This document shows, one piece after another, positions 46,084 to 54,522 of a stretch of DNA of 64,000 nucleotides. The notes under the pieces were generated by a model that was not told the origin of the DNA, ran no database searches, and saw nothing but the letters and a program-made list of their open reading frames with translations. The DNA lies in NCBI RefSeq assembly GCF_044466355.1, contig NZ_JBITMQ010000007.1, positions 248,001 to 312,000 of the forward strand. The letters run 5' to 3'. The stretch comes from Actinophytocola sp044466355. GTDB lineage: Bacteria; Actinomycetota; Actinomycetes; Mycobacteriales; Pseudonocardiaceae. Position numbers and translations under genes: made by a program. The number at the start of each line of letters is the position of its first letter. Position 1 is the first letter of the stretch.

Positions 46084-46482
46084 ATGCCCAAACGGGTCTT
46101 GAGGGGATACCGCCTCAAAACCCCGATCACCGAACCGGATCGCAATGCCCGACCGGCTCCCCGCGTGGAGATCCGCTTCGCCTGCCCTAAGCGACACGAA
46201 TTCACGGTGCCGTTCGCGACCAACGCCAAGGTCCCTGCAGTTTGGGTATGCCGGCAACACGGCGTCGAACACTGTCCTCGCATTGACGACCCGTCAGACT
46301 GGCAAGCGCCGAAGGGCAAACCCCCGCGCACGCACTACGTCATGCTCCTGGAACGCCGCAGCCTCGCCGACCTGGAGGACCTTGTCGATCAAGCCCTCGC
46401 GGGAATCCGGCAACAGCGCCGCACGCCGTACGGTCGTGTCACGATCGGAGATCGGACCTACGGCTTTCGATTCGAGTCATGA
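46084..46482 (+). CDS. RNA polymerase-binding protein, RbpA family (divergent)
   Basis: This 132-aa protein aligns with RbpA, the actinobacterial RNA polymerase/sigma-A co-factor. It has a basic N-terminal tail (LRGYRLKTPITEP) and a zinc fold with C34, H38, C56 and H59 in place of the usual Cys (FACPKRHEF, WVCRQHG). A linker PPRTHYVMLLERRSLADLEDLVDQALA follows, matching the sigma-interacting THLxxVxERRS region. The extra ~30 C-terminal residues and the substitution of the fourth ligand suggest a specialised paralogue like S. coelicolor RbpB. Confidence 0.82.
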   Translation: MPKRVLRGYRLKTPITEPDRNARPAPRVEIRFACPKRHEFTVPFATNAKVPAVWVCRQHGVEHCPRIDDPSDWQAPKGKPPRTHYVMLLERRSLADLEDLVDQALAGIRQQRRTPYGRVTIGDRTYGFRFES

Positions 46483-46683
46483 CTTCGCACTGAGGTGCCG
46501 TCCCGGTTCGTCAGCGACCGAGCAATTGCTGTGGCGACATCTCTGCAAGGCACCAGCCATCCATCATCGGCTTGTTGGTCGGTATGTGCTCGCGGCGCGG
46601 CGGGCGCATACCGGCCAACCGCTCATCAACGGAGCAATGCCGCCACCACTACGCCGAGCATGACGACCACGGCCGCCAGCCCT

Positions 46684-47598
46684 TCAGTGATTGAGGTCAT
46701 CTAGCCCGAAGTGTTTCTCGTCCCATCGCCGGCGTAGCTCCGCGAGCCTGGCCCGGTCGGTGACTACGACCTCGGTGCTCGACTCGTCGGAAACACGGGC
46801 GATCATGTCGAGACTTTCCAGGAACAGCAGGGCCTCGCGCAGGCAATGCATGTCCTCGGATGCGCCGGAGTCCAGCAGATCCGGGGTCCGTTGTTTCCAC
46901 AGCTCGACCAGCTCCGTCCGGGAGCATGCGGGCCGGGCGTGGTCGGTGACTTCGAGGAGCAGGTCGGCGACGTCCACCGTTTCCCCAAAGACCGGCGAGC
47001 CCTCGAACTGGATGACGTCGTCGCTCATCCGGCGCGCGGATCCTCGGCGGGCACGTTCAGCTGCCACGGCGTTGGCGAGGACGTGCTGCTCGGCGCCCGC
47101 GGCCGTCGGCCAGGGAAGCAAGCGCAGCCTTGCCCACAGCGCGGTGTCAGCAAGCGACTCCTCCCCGGCGTGCGCTTCCTGGTGCTCCTCGACGGCCATC
47201 GCCAACGTCAGCAGCACGTGACGCAGCGACTCCACGACCGCGTCCCCGCGAATCACCCGAACCCGTTCGGTCGCCATGTCGAGGTACTGCCGCAGAACGC
47301 TGTCGAACAAGACTGCGCGCTTGCGCCAGTCCGCGAACTCCCGATACATCTCGGCGTACCGCGCCGCGCTGATCAAGCCCGCGTCCCGATCTATCTCAGC
47401 GCACTTGATCGCATCATGGTGATGGACGTGCTTTTGGACCGCGCCGGACTCGATAAGCCGTAACACCCTGTAGGTCTGCAGGACACGGTCGTCGGCCAGC
47501 AGAGCGCTCCAGTTACCGCGCTGCGACCGGCGCAGCGCCTCACGCACGTATATCTCGGCGGCGGTGTCGTCGTCAGGGCCATAGGGCAGGGATGGCAT
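46684..47598 (-). CDS. Conserved hypothetical protein, mostly helical
   Basis: I do not recognise this 304-aa soluble protein. It is rich in charged helices (AERARRGSARRMSDD, RTELVELWKQRTPDLL), with no signal peptide or membrane segment. The C-terminal ~70 residues (REALLFLESLDMIARVSDE and TDRARLAELRRRW) look like a winged helix. It is the last gene of the leftward set starting at the inositol-phosphatase gene. The 200 bp between it and the RbpA-like gene show nothing. Confidence 0.65.
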   Translation of the reverse strand: MPSLPYGPDDDTAAEIYVREALRRSQRGNWSALLADDRVLQTYRVLRLIESGAVQKHVHHHDAIKCAEIDRDAGLISAARYAEMYREFADWRKRAVLFDSVLRQYLDMATERVRVIRGDAVVESLRHVLLTLAMAVEEHQEAHAGEESLADTALWARLRLLPWPTAAGAEQHVLANAVAAERARRGSARRMSDDVIQFEGSPVFGETVDVADLLLEVTDHARPACSRTELVELWKQRTPDLLDSGASEDMHCLREALLFLESLDMIARVSDESSTEVVVTDRARLAELRRRWDEKHFGLDDLNH

Positions 47599-47681
47599 GT
47601 TGGTTCCCCAAGCAGGCGCGGCGGACGGTGTTTCGCGGTACGGCAGGTCCTAGAGGGGCGGTGCTGCGGGCGGTGGATGCC

Positions 47682-48914
47682 TCACGCTTCAGGGGGCGGG
47701 GTGTCCCACACATGCACTCGGCTGCCGGTGACGAGGGGCTTGTCCGCCGGTCCCTTGATGTGGGCGGGCACCACCCGTTCCTCGTGTTCGCAGCCGCCTT
47801 CGGCGTGGGCACGCGGGTTGAGGCAGGTGTTGCGGCGGTAGGGGCGGACCGGCCAGCGGCGGGTCCACTGGGGTGCGCGGCGGCCGTGGGAGGCCGCCGC
47901 GTCCTCGGCGCTGGCTTGCGCGGAGGGCCGGTGCCGGGTGTGCACTCGGACCAGTTGCACGCTGCCGGGCCCGGTGACCTTGGCGCGCTGGTCGCGCTTG
48001 TGTCCGTGTCGCGTGCGGGACAGGGTTTCGGTGTCGGTGAGCTGGGCGTTGCCGGTCTGGCCCATCAGCTGCCAGGCGGTGTAGACCACGTGTGCCCACT
48101 GGCTGCTGGTGTCAGGCTCGGGTTGAGGCAAGGGCTGGCCGAATTGCAAGATCAGTTCGTCGTAGGTCCGCAACTTCGCTATTCCGGCGCGAGCCTCACG
48201 TGCGGCCATATCACCAGCGGTGACGGGCTTGCCGGTGTTCTTTTCGATGGTGACGGGTTGATCAGGGGGGAGAGCGTCCCAGCCCTTGTTGTCTGTGGTC
48301 CAGAAGGTCAGCCAGGCGCCTTCAAAATCACGCGGCAGCGGTGCGGCACCGTCGGGCTTTCTCGGCGTCCAACGAATCTTGCCAGGCGCGCCGTCGAGGT
48401 CGAGGTCGGTTGGGCTCCAGCGCGACCAGGACACGGCCACGACGGGGAACGTCATTCGCAGTTCGTGACCGAGGTCTGGGGCCGCGGTGGACCACGGGCC
48501 GGACATCGCCGTGGCGAGGTCGATGTCGTGGCCGCCGATGGGATGGGCGAACAGCATCAGTCCCGATTCGGCCGGCATCCGGCGGGCCCTGACTGGTTCT
48601 GCCGACGGCGTGGCGGCTGCCGCGAGCGCCAGCGAGGTCATGTCCTCGTCCACCCAGTACAGCTGAGCGTCGCTCAACCGCCGTTGTTCGCTGCGGGCAA
48701 CGAGCAACCCGGCCACGATGCCTATGGCGGCCGTCTCCTTCGGAGGGCCGACCATGGTCGGGACGAGCGGGCTGCTGCCGGCGATGATGCGCATGGCGAA
48801 CTCGTCGCTGTGCGGCTGGCGTAGTACCTGCTCGCTCATCTGGATGCGCAGGTCGGGTAGTTCGGTTGCTCGTGGTGCGATCCACGGCGCCAGGCCGCCC
48901 GCGGAGGCGATCAC
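47682..48914 (-). CDS. Conserved actinobacterial hypothetical protein with C-terminal HRW-type domain
   Basis: This 410-aa protein starts at GTG 48914 with GGGAGGAC upstream. The C-terminus (QWTRRWPVRPYRRNTCLN, then VVPAHIKGPADKPLV) matches a domain recurrent in actinobacterial plasmid and phage hypothetical proteins, whose usual form is W.HRW.VRGHWRNQ, then P.HIKGP..KPL. The N-terminal part is unknown. A role in conflict or mobile-element biology is possible but not shown. Confidence 0.7.
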   Translation of the reverse strand: MIASAGGLAPWIAPRATELPDLRIQMSEQVLRQPHSDEFAMRIIAGSSPLVPTMVGPPKETAAIGIVAGLLVARSEQRRLSDAQLYWVDEDMTSLALAAAATPSAEPVRARRMPAESGLMLFAHPIGGHDIDLATAMSGPWSTAAPDLGHELRMTFPVVAVSWSRWSPTDLDLDGAPGKIRWTPRKPDGAAPLPRDFEGAWLTFWTTDNKGWDALPPDQPVTIEKNTGKPVTAGDMAAREARAGIAKLRTYDELILQFGQPLPQPEPDTSSQWAHVVYTAWQLMGQTGNAQLTDTETLSRTRHGHKRDQRAKVTGPGSVQLVRVHTRHRPSAQASAEDAAASHGRRAPQWTRRWPVRPYRRNTCLNPRAHAEGGCEHEERVVPAHIKGPADKPLVTGSRVHVWDTPPPEA

Positions 48915-48973
48915 GACACGGTCCTCCCGTCCTTTGACGTGCGGTCGGTGGTGGTCATGGAGATCCGTCTCTG

Positions 48974-49282
48974 TCAGAGGCGACGCAGGCCGCGCAGGAC
49001 GCGGTCGAGCAGGGCCAGATGCTCGCCGTCGGGCCGCTGTCCTTCCAGGGCGGCCGTCAGCGCGGCGGCCCGCTCCCCGTCGAGATCCAGTGGGCGAGCG
49101 GGTGGCCCTGTGTCTGGTAGATGCCCGAAGCTGGGGAGGTACTCGGTGAGTGGACCGTCATCGGCGTGGCGTGGCGTGACATCGCTGCGCGGCCGGTTCG
49201 ACGGCTGCTCGAAGAGTTCCGACGAGCGGCGCTGGGTCGGCAGGATCACCATTGCGCTCGCCTGACTGTCCGGGGCGGTCAC
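48974..49282 (-). CDS. Small hypothetical protein
   Basis: This 102-aa hydrophilic protein starts at a GTG overlapping the stop of the inositol-phosphatase-like gene (GTGA), which supports translation. The C-terminal part (GERAAALTAALEGQRPDGEHLALLDRVLRGLRRL) is helical; the first 60 residues are probably disordered. Function unknown. Confidence 0.5.
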   Translation of the reverse strand: MTAPDSQASAMVILPTQRRSSELFEQPSNRPRSDVTPRHADDGPLTEYLPSFGHLPDTGPPARPLDLDGERAAALTAALEGQRPDGEHLALLDRVLRGLRRL

Positions 49283-50148
49283 TGTTGTTCACCGGTTCGG
49301 GGTGGACCGCCGACGGCTTCGCGCTCGCTGTCGTCGAGCCAGAAGCGGGTGCCGCGGAGGACTCGGAGCAGCGGCAGCAACTCCTCGCGCAGTCCCGGTG
49401 TCATGGCGATCGCACAGCGGGAACGGGTGGAGTGAGGACTGGAGTCGGCGTCCAGGACGAGAGCACCAGCCTCGCGAGCGATGACGGCTCCGGCGGCGGT
49501 GTCCCAGGTCCTGTTGCCGAGCAGGACGCAGGCGTCCAGGGTGCCGTCGGCGACCCACACGAGGTCCAGAGCCGAGGAGCCGTAGCGGCGAAGCCCTTGT
49601 GCTCGTGCGGTGATTTCGCGGTCCACGGCGGCGCAGAGCACATCGCGCAGGCCCGTGTCCGGGCCGCTGCCGTAGTCGCTGAATCCGATCAAGGCCCGGT
49701 TGAGCGTCTCCGTCGCCGAGACGGTGATCGGTTCGCCGTCGCGGTAGGCGCCGTGGCCGTTCGCTGCCCAGTAGCGGTGGCCGAGGAAGGGCAGCGCGGT
49801 GACGCCGAGGATCGGCTGGTGGTCGTGCACGAGGCCGAGGGCGATGGCGCAGAGCGGGCTGCCATGGTGATGGTTGATCGTGCCGTCGATGGGATCGAGA
49901 ACCCAGTAGGTGTGGGAGTTGCCTACCGCACCGGTTTCCTCGCCCAGGAACCCGATCTCGGAATGCTCGTTGGCGATTAAGCGTTGGTGGACAAGGTGCT
50001 CGACACTCTCGTCTACTTCGGACACTGGGTCGCGATCGCCCTTGTATCTGATGGTGCGCGGTCGGTGGCTCAGCACGTACTCGACAGCGTGGTCAATCGC
50101 GTCTTGGGCCGCGGGTAGCGCGGTGGTGAGGTCGGGTGCCGACAGCAT
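49279..50148 (-). CDS. Inositol-monophosphatase-family sugar/nucleotide phosphatase
   Basis: This 289-aa enzyme has the Li+/Mg2+-dependent phosphatase motifs: FLGEETGA (metal Glu), WVLDPIDGTINHHHG (DPIDGT) and TWDTAAGAVIAREAG (WDxAAG). Members hydrolyse inositol-1-P, histidinol-P, 3'-phosphoadenosine or related substrates. ATG 50148 has AAGGGA upstream. It begins the leftward set of four genes. An IMPase next to Nudix and QueDE genes may be part of nucleotide or sugar processing. Confidence 0.88.
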   Translation of the reverse strand: MLSAPDLTTALPAAQDAIDHAVEYVLSHRPRTIRYKGDRDPVSEVDESVEHLVHQRLIANEHSEIGFLGEETGAVGNSHTYWVLDPIDGTINHHHGSPLCAIALGLVHDHQPILGVTALPFLGHRYWAANGHGAYRDGEPITVSATETLNRALIGFSDYGSGPDTGLRDVLCAAVDREITARAQGLRRYGSSALDLVWVADGTLDACVLLGNRTWDTAAGAVIAREAGALVLDADSSPHSTRSRCAIAMTPGLREELLPLLRVLRGTRFWLDDSEREAVGGPPRTGEQQ

Positions 50149-50233
50149 GGTTCCCTTGGTTGTTCCGGCAAACACGGCTCACGCAGGTGGAGCAGGTCTG
50201 GGATCTGATACATGCAACGAGTGGGCAGCCGGG

Positions 50234-50683
50234 TCACGGCCGGCTGGGCCACCACGGGCGCTCGGCCGTCAACGCCCCGCTGCGCAACTGGTCCGTGATC
50301 TTTGCCGGGCGCAGCTTGATCTGCTGGAGGTCATCGTCGGTGACCCACCGCATTTCGTGTTCGCTTGTCCACGCAGCATCGGGATCCGCGAGGGTCACGT
50401 CGAACAGCAGCGCCAGCTCGTAGACCGCAGGACCCTGCGGTGCGGCGTGGTCGCACAGTTCCACGGCGGCACAGAAATCCACCTGGCCGACGCCGACGTC
50501 GATCTGCTCTCGCAGCGTCCGCCGCAGCGCGCTCTCGACGGACTCGCCGGGCCGCACAAGGCCGCCGGGCAGCCGGAAGGCGGTTGCGTCCCGGTCCCGG
50601 ACAACGAGGAGCCGCTCGTCGCTTCCGACGAGGCCGTACACGGCGACGAGTGGACCGAGAGCGGGCGTGGCCGGGTGGTTCAT
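50234..50683 (-). CDS. Nudix-domain protein with degenerate Nudix box
   Basis: This ~149-aa protein has the Nudix fold (VAVYGLVGSDERLLVVRDRD and FRLPGGLVRPGESVESALRR). The box continues RTLREQIDVGV, where the consensus REUxEExGU requires more acidic residues; only one Glu of the catalytic set remains, so hydrolysis may be weak or lost. ATG 50683 with GAAGG upstream is chosen over ATG 50710. It sits between the IMPase and QueE genes. Confidence 0.82.
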   Translation of the reverse strand: MNHPATPALGPLVAVYGLVGSDERLLVVRDRDATAFRLPGGLVRPGESVESALRRTLREQIDVGVGQVDFCAAVELCDHAAPQGPAVYELALLFDVTLADPDAAWTSEHEMRWVTDDDLQQIKLRPAKITDQLRSGALTAERPWWPSRP

Positions 50684-50778
50684 CGTGGTGCCTTCAAGGT
50701 TGGTGGACATGAGGGGTCGACGCAATGCGCCGAGGCAGAGTTGTGTGCTCTTGCAACGTGTCGCTGGGTGCCGGGGGA

Positions 50779-51498
50779 TCAGCGAGCACGGGCGTTCTCC
50801 CACAGCAGGATGTGCAGCCGTGAAGTCAGGTTCCAGCCTCGGGCGAGCACCGGGTCGGCCAGCAGCCGCATCCGATCCAGGACCGTGGTGCTGTCAGTGC
50901 CTTCCGGCATGATCCACACGGGGTCGAGCTGATATCCCGCTGCCAGGTCCCCGACCTCGGCCAGCTGCTCTGGGCATTGGACGACGAACTTCCAGCTCGC
51001 CTTGCCCGACAGCACGAACTGCCGCAGTACAGCAGGTCGAATCCGTTGCCGGGCAAGCAGGTTCGAGTTCGCCAGCTTCGGTGAGACCGTGAAGCGGGTG
51101 ACTGCGTCGACTATCGCCGGAGTGGGGGCGACGGTCCCGGAGGTCTCCACTTCGATCTCGGTGGAAAGCCCGGCGTCATTGATCGCCGTGAGAAGGGGCT
51201 CCAGGGCCTGCTGCTGCAGCAGCGGTTCACCACCAGTGATCACAAGCAACCCGCTCGGGCCGTCGGCCAACCAGTCCAGAACGTCGGCGACACCGAGGTG
51301 CCGCTGCTCAGCGGCCACGTCGTGCCGCCGACGGTCCCAGGTCTGCGGTGTATCGCACCACTCACATGACAGGTGACAGCCGAACAAGCGCAGGAACCGC
51401 GCGAGTCGTCCCTGGCTGGTCCCTTCGCCCTGAAAGGTTGGACCGAACAGTTCGTTGACCACCAAGGTCGCGCTGGCCTTCGGCATGACAGTTCTCAT
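50779..51498 (-). CDS. queE: 7-carboxy-7-deazaguanine synthase QueE (radical SAM)
   Basis: This 239-aa radical SAM enzyme converts 6-carboxytetrahydropterin to 7-carboxy-7-deazaguanine. NELFGPTFQGEGTSQGRLA is the QueE N-terminal signature, and CHLSCEWCDT holds the CxxxCxxC cluster ligands. TGGEPLLQ and ETSGT are further family motifs. ATG 51498 overlaps the QueD stop (ATGA). The product feeds preQ0 for queuosine, archaeosine, DNA modification or deazapurine antibiotics. QueC and GTP cyclohydrolase are not in this window. Confidence 0.92.
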   Translation of the reverse strand: MRTVMPKASATLVVNELFGPTFQGEGTSQGRLARFLRLFGCHLSCEWCDTPQTWDRRRHDVAAEQRHLGVADVLDWLADGPSGLLVITGGEPLLQQQALEPLLTAINDAGLSTEIEVETSGTVAPTPAIVDAVTRFTVSPKLANSNLLARQRIRPAVLRQFVLSGKASWKFVVQCPEQLAEVGDLAAGYQLDPVWIMPEGTDSTTVLDRMRLLADPVLARGWNLTSRLHILLWENARAR

Positions 51499-51980
51499 CG
51501 CGATGCCGGGGGCTCGTAGACGGCGGTGTTCAACCGGGTCTCGCGAACCACGACCCGCTCGACCCAGGCGCCGTCGGCACGGGCAAGGCCGGCCAATGCG
51601 CTCTCGGCGACGCGGCCCAGCAGCACTGCCACGGCCTCGACCGTGGGCCACGGCAGCCCGTATCCGAACTGCTCCGCGTCGTCGGCCGGGCGCTCGACGC
51701 CGAAGCGGAACACCCGGTTGCCCTCGGCGACCAGCGGGGCGATCAGCCGATCGTGGGCACCGAGCATCGTGGCGTGGTCGAGGTGCTCGTCGATCCACCG
51801 TCGCAGCCCGACCTTCAACGCCCCGAACTCGACGACGGTTACCTCGGGGCTCAGTTCCGGTGCGCTTACGGTCACCGCCACGGACCAGGAGTGACCGTGC
51901 AAGCTGACGCACTTGCCACCCAGATGCGGCAGGCGATGGCCGGACTCGAACGAGTGCTCGACGGTGATCTTGTGCGGCAT
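51495..51980 (-). CDS. queD: 6-carboxy-5,6,7,8-tetrahydropterin synthase QueD
   Basis: This 161-aa protein has the QueD/PTPS fold: zinc ligands in SFESGHRLPHLGGKC and SLHGHSWSV, the catalytic Cys in KCVSLHGH, and the C-terminal Glu in VVVRETRLNTAVYEP. It makes carboxytetrahydropterin from dihydroneopterin triphosphate and supplies QueE, with which it is translationally coupled. ATG 51980 is preferred; longer frames upstream lack support. Confidence 0.92.
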   Translation of the reverse strand: MPHKITVEHSFESGHRLPHLGGKCVSLHGHSWSVAVTVSAPELSPEVTVVEFGALKVGLRRWIDEHLDHATMLGAHDRLIAPLVAEGNRVFRFGVERPADDAEQFGYGLPWPTVEAVAVLLGRVAESALAGLARADGAWVERVVVRETRLNTAVYEPPASR

Positions 51981-52098
51981 CAGCGGATCCCCGTGCTCGA
52001 CCAACTGGCAGGCGCGGACGAACGCGCTGGCTCCACCTCGCACATGTGCACCGAAACAGGCTCACTTTCCGCAGCCTCGGGGGGATGACCGATTGGTT

Positions 52099-52139
52099 GG
52101 GCCTGCGGTGGACGGTCGGGGGTCGCCCACCGCAGGCCC
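52099..52139. repeat. Perfect 13-bp inverted repeat in queD / HTH divergent region
   Basis: Arms GGGCCTGCGGTGG and CCACCGCAGGCCC flank a 15-base GC-rich spacer. There is no T-tract, so it is unlikely to be a simple terminator, and both flanking genes point away from it. It may be an operator or attenuator in the 440-bp gap between queD (leftward) and the HTH-TPR gene (rightward). The rest of 51981-52421 shows nothing else clear. Confidence 0.65.
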
Positions 52140-52421
52140 TGCCGACCAGTCAACGGCGCTACCCGTGACGATCACCAGAGCGGCCGTGTGGCGAGGACGA
52201 GGCGTCAACGGGGCGACGTGTGGGCTGACCAGCGCATTTCATCCGCCCCCGTGTGCGGAAATCCCCGGATGGGGTAAAGCGCTGCCGTCAACATCGGCTC
52301 AGTGCATGGTCCGCGGTCGGTTACGGCCTGGTCATGAGGCGGCGATGCGGCGGCACCCTCCATACGCTGCGGAAACCGCCCGGTACTGTGCGCTACGGAG
52401 GGACCGAAGGAGGGACAAGCG

Positions 52422-53693
52422 ATGGCAGCACGGCCGCTCAGCCCCCTCGCTGCCGCCCGCGAAGCCGCCGGTTACACCCAGGAACACCTCGCCACCACAC
52501 TGAAGGTCGAACGCACCACCATCGGCCGCTGGGAACGCGGCGTCCAGTCGCCGCAGCCCTGGCAGCGGCGCGGCCTCGCCGCAGCGCTGCGCGTTTCGCT
52601 CGAGGAACTCGACGATCTGCTGCGCCAGACTCTCCGGCACCCCGCCGCCCCGGTCGGCACCTCCGCCCTTGTCCCATCCCAGACGAGCCCTGTGCCGGCC
52701 CCAGCCGCCCAGGACACCCACGTGGATGGACCGGTGCCCGAGGTGGACGTCATCCACGCCGCCATCCCGCGCCTGCGCCGCGCACTCGACCGCCTCGACT
52801 TGCCAGATGACGGGCCCACCAGGTCCCCGGCCGACCTACGTGGCGAGATTGTCCGCGCCAGCGACGATCGGCTGCAGTCTCGTTACGGCAGTCTCGCCCG
52901 CCGCCTCCCCGAGCTCATCGCCGAACTCGCCCGCGCTGGCCAGCTTGGCGACGCTGCTGACCGACGCCAGGCCGCCGCCCTGCTGACCCTGGCGCTGCGC
53001 GCGGCTGACGGAGTGGCGTTCAAGTTCGGCTACCTCGACTTGTCCGCCCGGCTCATTGACCTGATGCGCTCGGCCGCGCAGATCGCGGAGGACCCGCTGC
53101 TGCTCGCCGCCGTGGCATACGTGCGCACCGAGACCTTCTTCGCCACCGGCGATCTGGACACCGCCGCTCGTGCTCTCGAACTTGCCGCCGATCAGGTTCC
53201 CGTGCTCGGCACGGCCTCGTCCTCGGCAGCGTTCGGCGCGCTGCACATGCGCGCCGCGGTTGTGGCCGGCCGGGCGGGCAAGGCCGACCTCGCCGCCGAT
53301 CACCTGCGCGAAGCTCGCCACGCCGCAGCCGCCGTGCCCGAGGGGATCTACCAGGGCACGGCGTTCGGTCCCGCCTCGCTGCGCATCCATGAACTCGCCG
53401 TCGCCGTCGAGCTGCGCGACCCTCTGGGCATCGAACGTGCGGCGACCTGGCACCCGCCCAGCGAGCTTCCCGCCGAGCGTCGCTCCCACTACTACATCGA
53501 ACTGGCCCGTGCCCTGCTCGCTCTCGGCCACCACGAGGATGCCTACCTGTGTCTGCAGGCCGCCCGCCAGGCCGCGCCCGAGCACACCCGGACGCACCCG
53601 CAGGTTCGCCAGTCGCTGTCGGCCCTGCTGCGTACCCACAGCGCGCCCAGTTCCGGCCTGCTGGACCTCGCCGCCTGGGCTCGCGCCCGCTGA
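52422..53693 (+). CDS. XRE-type HTH regulator with TPR-like C-terminal domain (copy 1)
   Basis: This 423-aa protein has an N-terminal XRE HTH (AREAAGYTQEHLATTLKVE, then IGRWERGVQSPQPWQRRGLA) and a long helical-repeat C-terminus (~130-420) as in actinobacterial pheromone/ligand-responsive or NTPase-lacking NLR-like regulators. ATG 52422 has GGAGGGAC upstream. The HTH is closely related to that of the regulator at 60.6 kb (GRWERG and PQPW shared). It is divergent from queD. Confidence 0.85.
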   Translation: MAARPLSPLAAAREAAGYTQEHLATTLKVERTTIGRWERGVQSPQPWQRRGLAAALRVSLEELDDLLRQTLRHPAAPVGTSALVPSQTSPVPAPAAQDTHVDGPVPEVDVIHAAIPRLRRALDRLDLPDDGPTRSPADLRGEIVRASDDRLQSRYGSLARRLPELIAELARAGQLGDAADRRQAAALLTLALRAADGVAFKFGYLDLSARLIDLMRSAAQIAEDPLLLAAVAYVRTETFFATGDLDTAARALELAADQVPVLGTASSSAAFGALHMRAAVVAGRAGKADLAADHLREARHAAAAVPEGIYQGTAFGPASLRIHELAVAVELRDPLGIERAATWHPPSELPAERRSHYYIELARALLALGHHEDAYLCLQAARQAAPEHTRTHPQVRQSLSALLRTHSAPSSGLLDLAAWARAR

Positions 53694-53711
53694 CCGTCGG
53701 CAGCGCGCTGG

Positions 53712-54356
53712 TCAGCGCGGAGCAAGCAGGTCCGCCAGGTCGTCGAGGGAGTTGATCACCCAGTCAGCGTCGCGACGTACCAGCGGATCGTCGGCCCACA
53801 GGTACCCCCACGGGCCTCGCCGAATCAAGGCCGTACGGAACCCGGCTGCCTTCGCCGCCACCACGTCGTTGTCCCGATGATCACCCACGTACACCGTCTC
53901 GCCCGGCCCATCGGGCACCATGTCGGCAACGCGGGCGAAGAAGTCGAGCGACGGTTTAGCGACACCCCACTCGCCCGAGGTCGCGATCTTGTCGACCGGC
54001 AGGTCCAGCGCGCGCAACAGCTCGGCCGCGCGGGCGGTCTGGTTCCCGGCGATTCCGACCCACAGCCCCCGTTCACGCAGTTGTGCCAGGGCGGGACGGG
54101 CGTCGGGGTACAGATCGCTGTCGTCGATCTGCTCGCCCCGGCCAGCCTCTTCACGCAACTGCCGCTCACGGGCGACGTCGAAGCCGGGGCGGAAGTACTG
54201 GAAGGTCTCGGCGTTGTCCCGGCCCGCCGCGGTGACCGCGCCGAGCACGGTGGAGAAGACATGACGTGAGACGCCAATCCAGTCGGCCCATGCGCCCCAC
54301 TCCCGCGAGTCGTCCAGCAACGTCTCACCCACGTCGAACACCACGGCGGTCACCAT
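53712..54356 (-). CDS. HAD-superfamily hydrolase-like protein
   Basis: This 214-aa protein has motif I AVVFDVGETLLDD, motif III Lys in AKPSLDFF and motif IV YVGDHRDNDVVAAKAAG. The second Asp of DxD is replaced by Gly, so ordinary phosphomonoesterase activity may be reduced; other HAD lineages with DxG exist. It converges on the HTH-TPR gene with a 18-bp gap. The substrate is unknown. Confidence 0.85.
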   Translation of the reverse strand: MVTAVVFDVGETLLDDSREWGAWADWIGVSRHVFSTVLGAVTAAGRDNAETFQYFRPGFDVARERQLREEAGRGEQIDDSDLYPDARPALAQLRERGLWVGIAGNQTARAAELLRALDLPVDKIATSGEWGVAKPSLDFFARVADMVPDGPGETVYVGDHRDNDVVAAKAAGFRTALIRRGPWGYLWADDPLVRRDADWVINSLDDLADLLAPR

Positions 54357-54522
54357 GCTCCTACTCCTACGTCACTCACGAACGCGACGCGACAGAGGGC
54401 CCTCCAGCCCGCGTAGCCTGCTGCCTCCCTACCGCGGGAGCCGGGCGGGTCGGGGGCGTGGTTGCCACGCCAGACGCGGAGCCTGCACCGACACACACGG
54501 ACCGAGCTGCCATCCTGAACCG

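Noticed and set aside
46495..46704. 69-residue plus-strand frame after the RbpA-like gene
   Set aside because: No ribosome site, low-complexity Ser/Thr/Ala end, and it overlaps the end of the convergent hypothetical gene.
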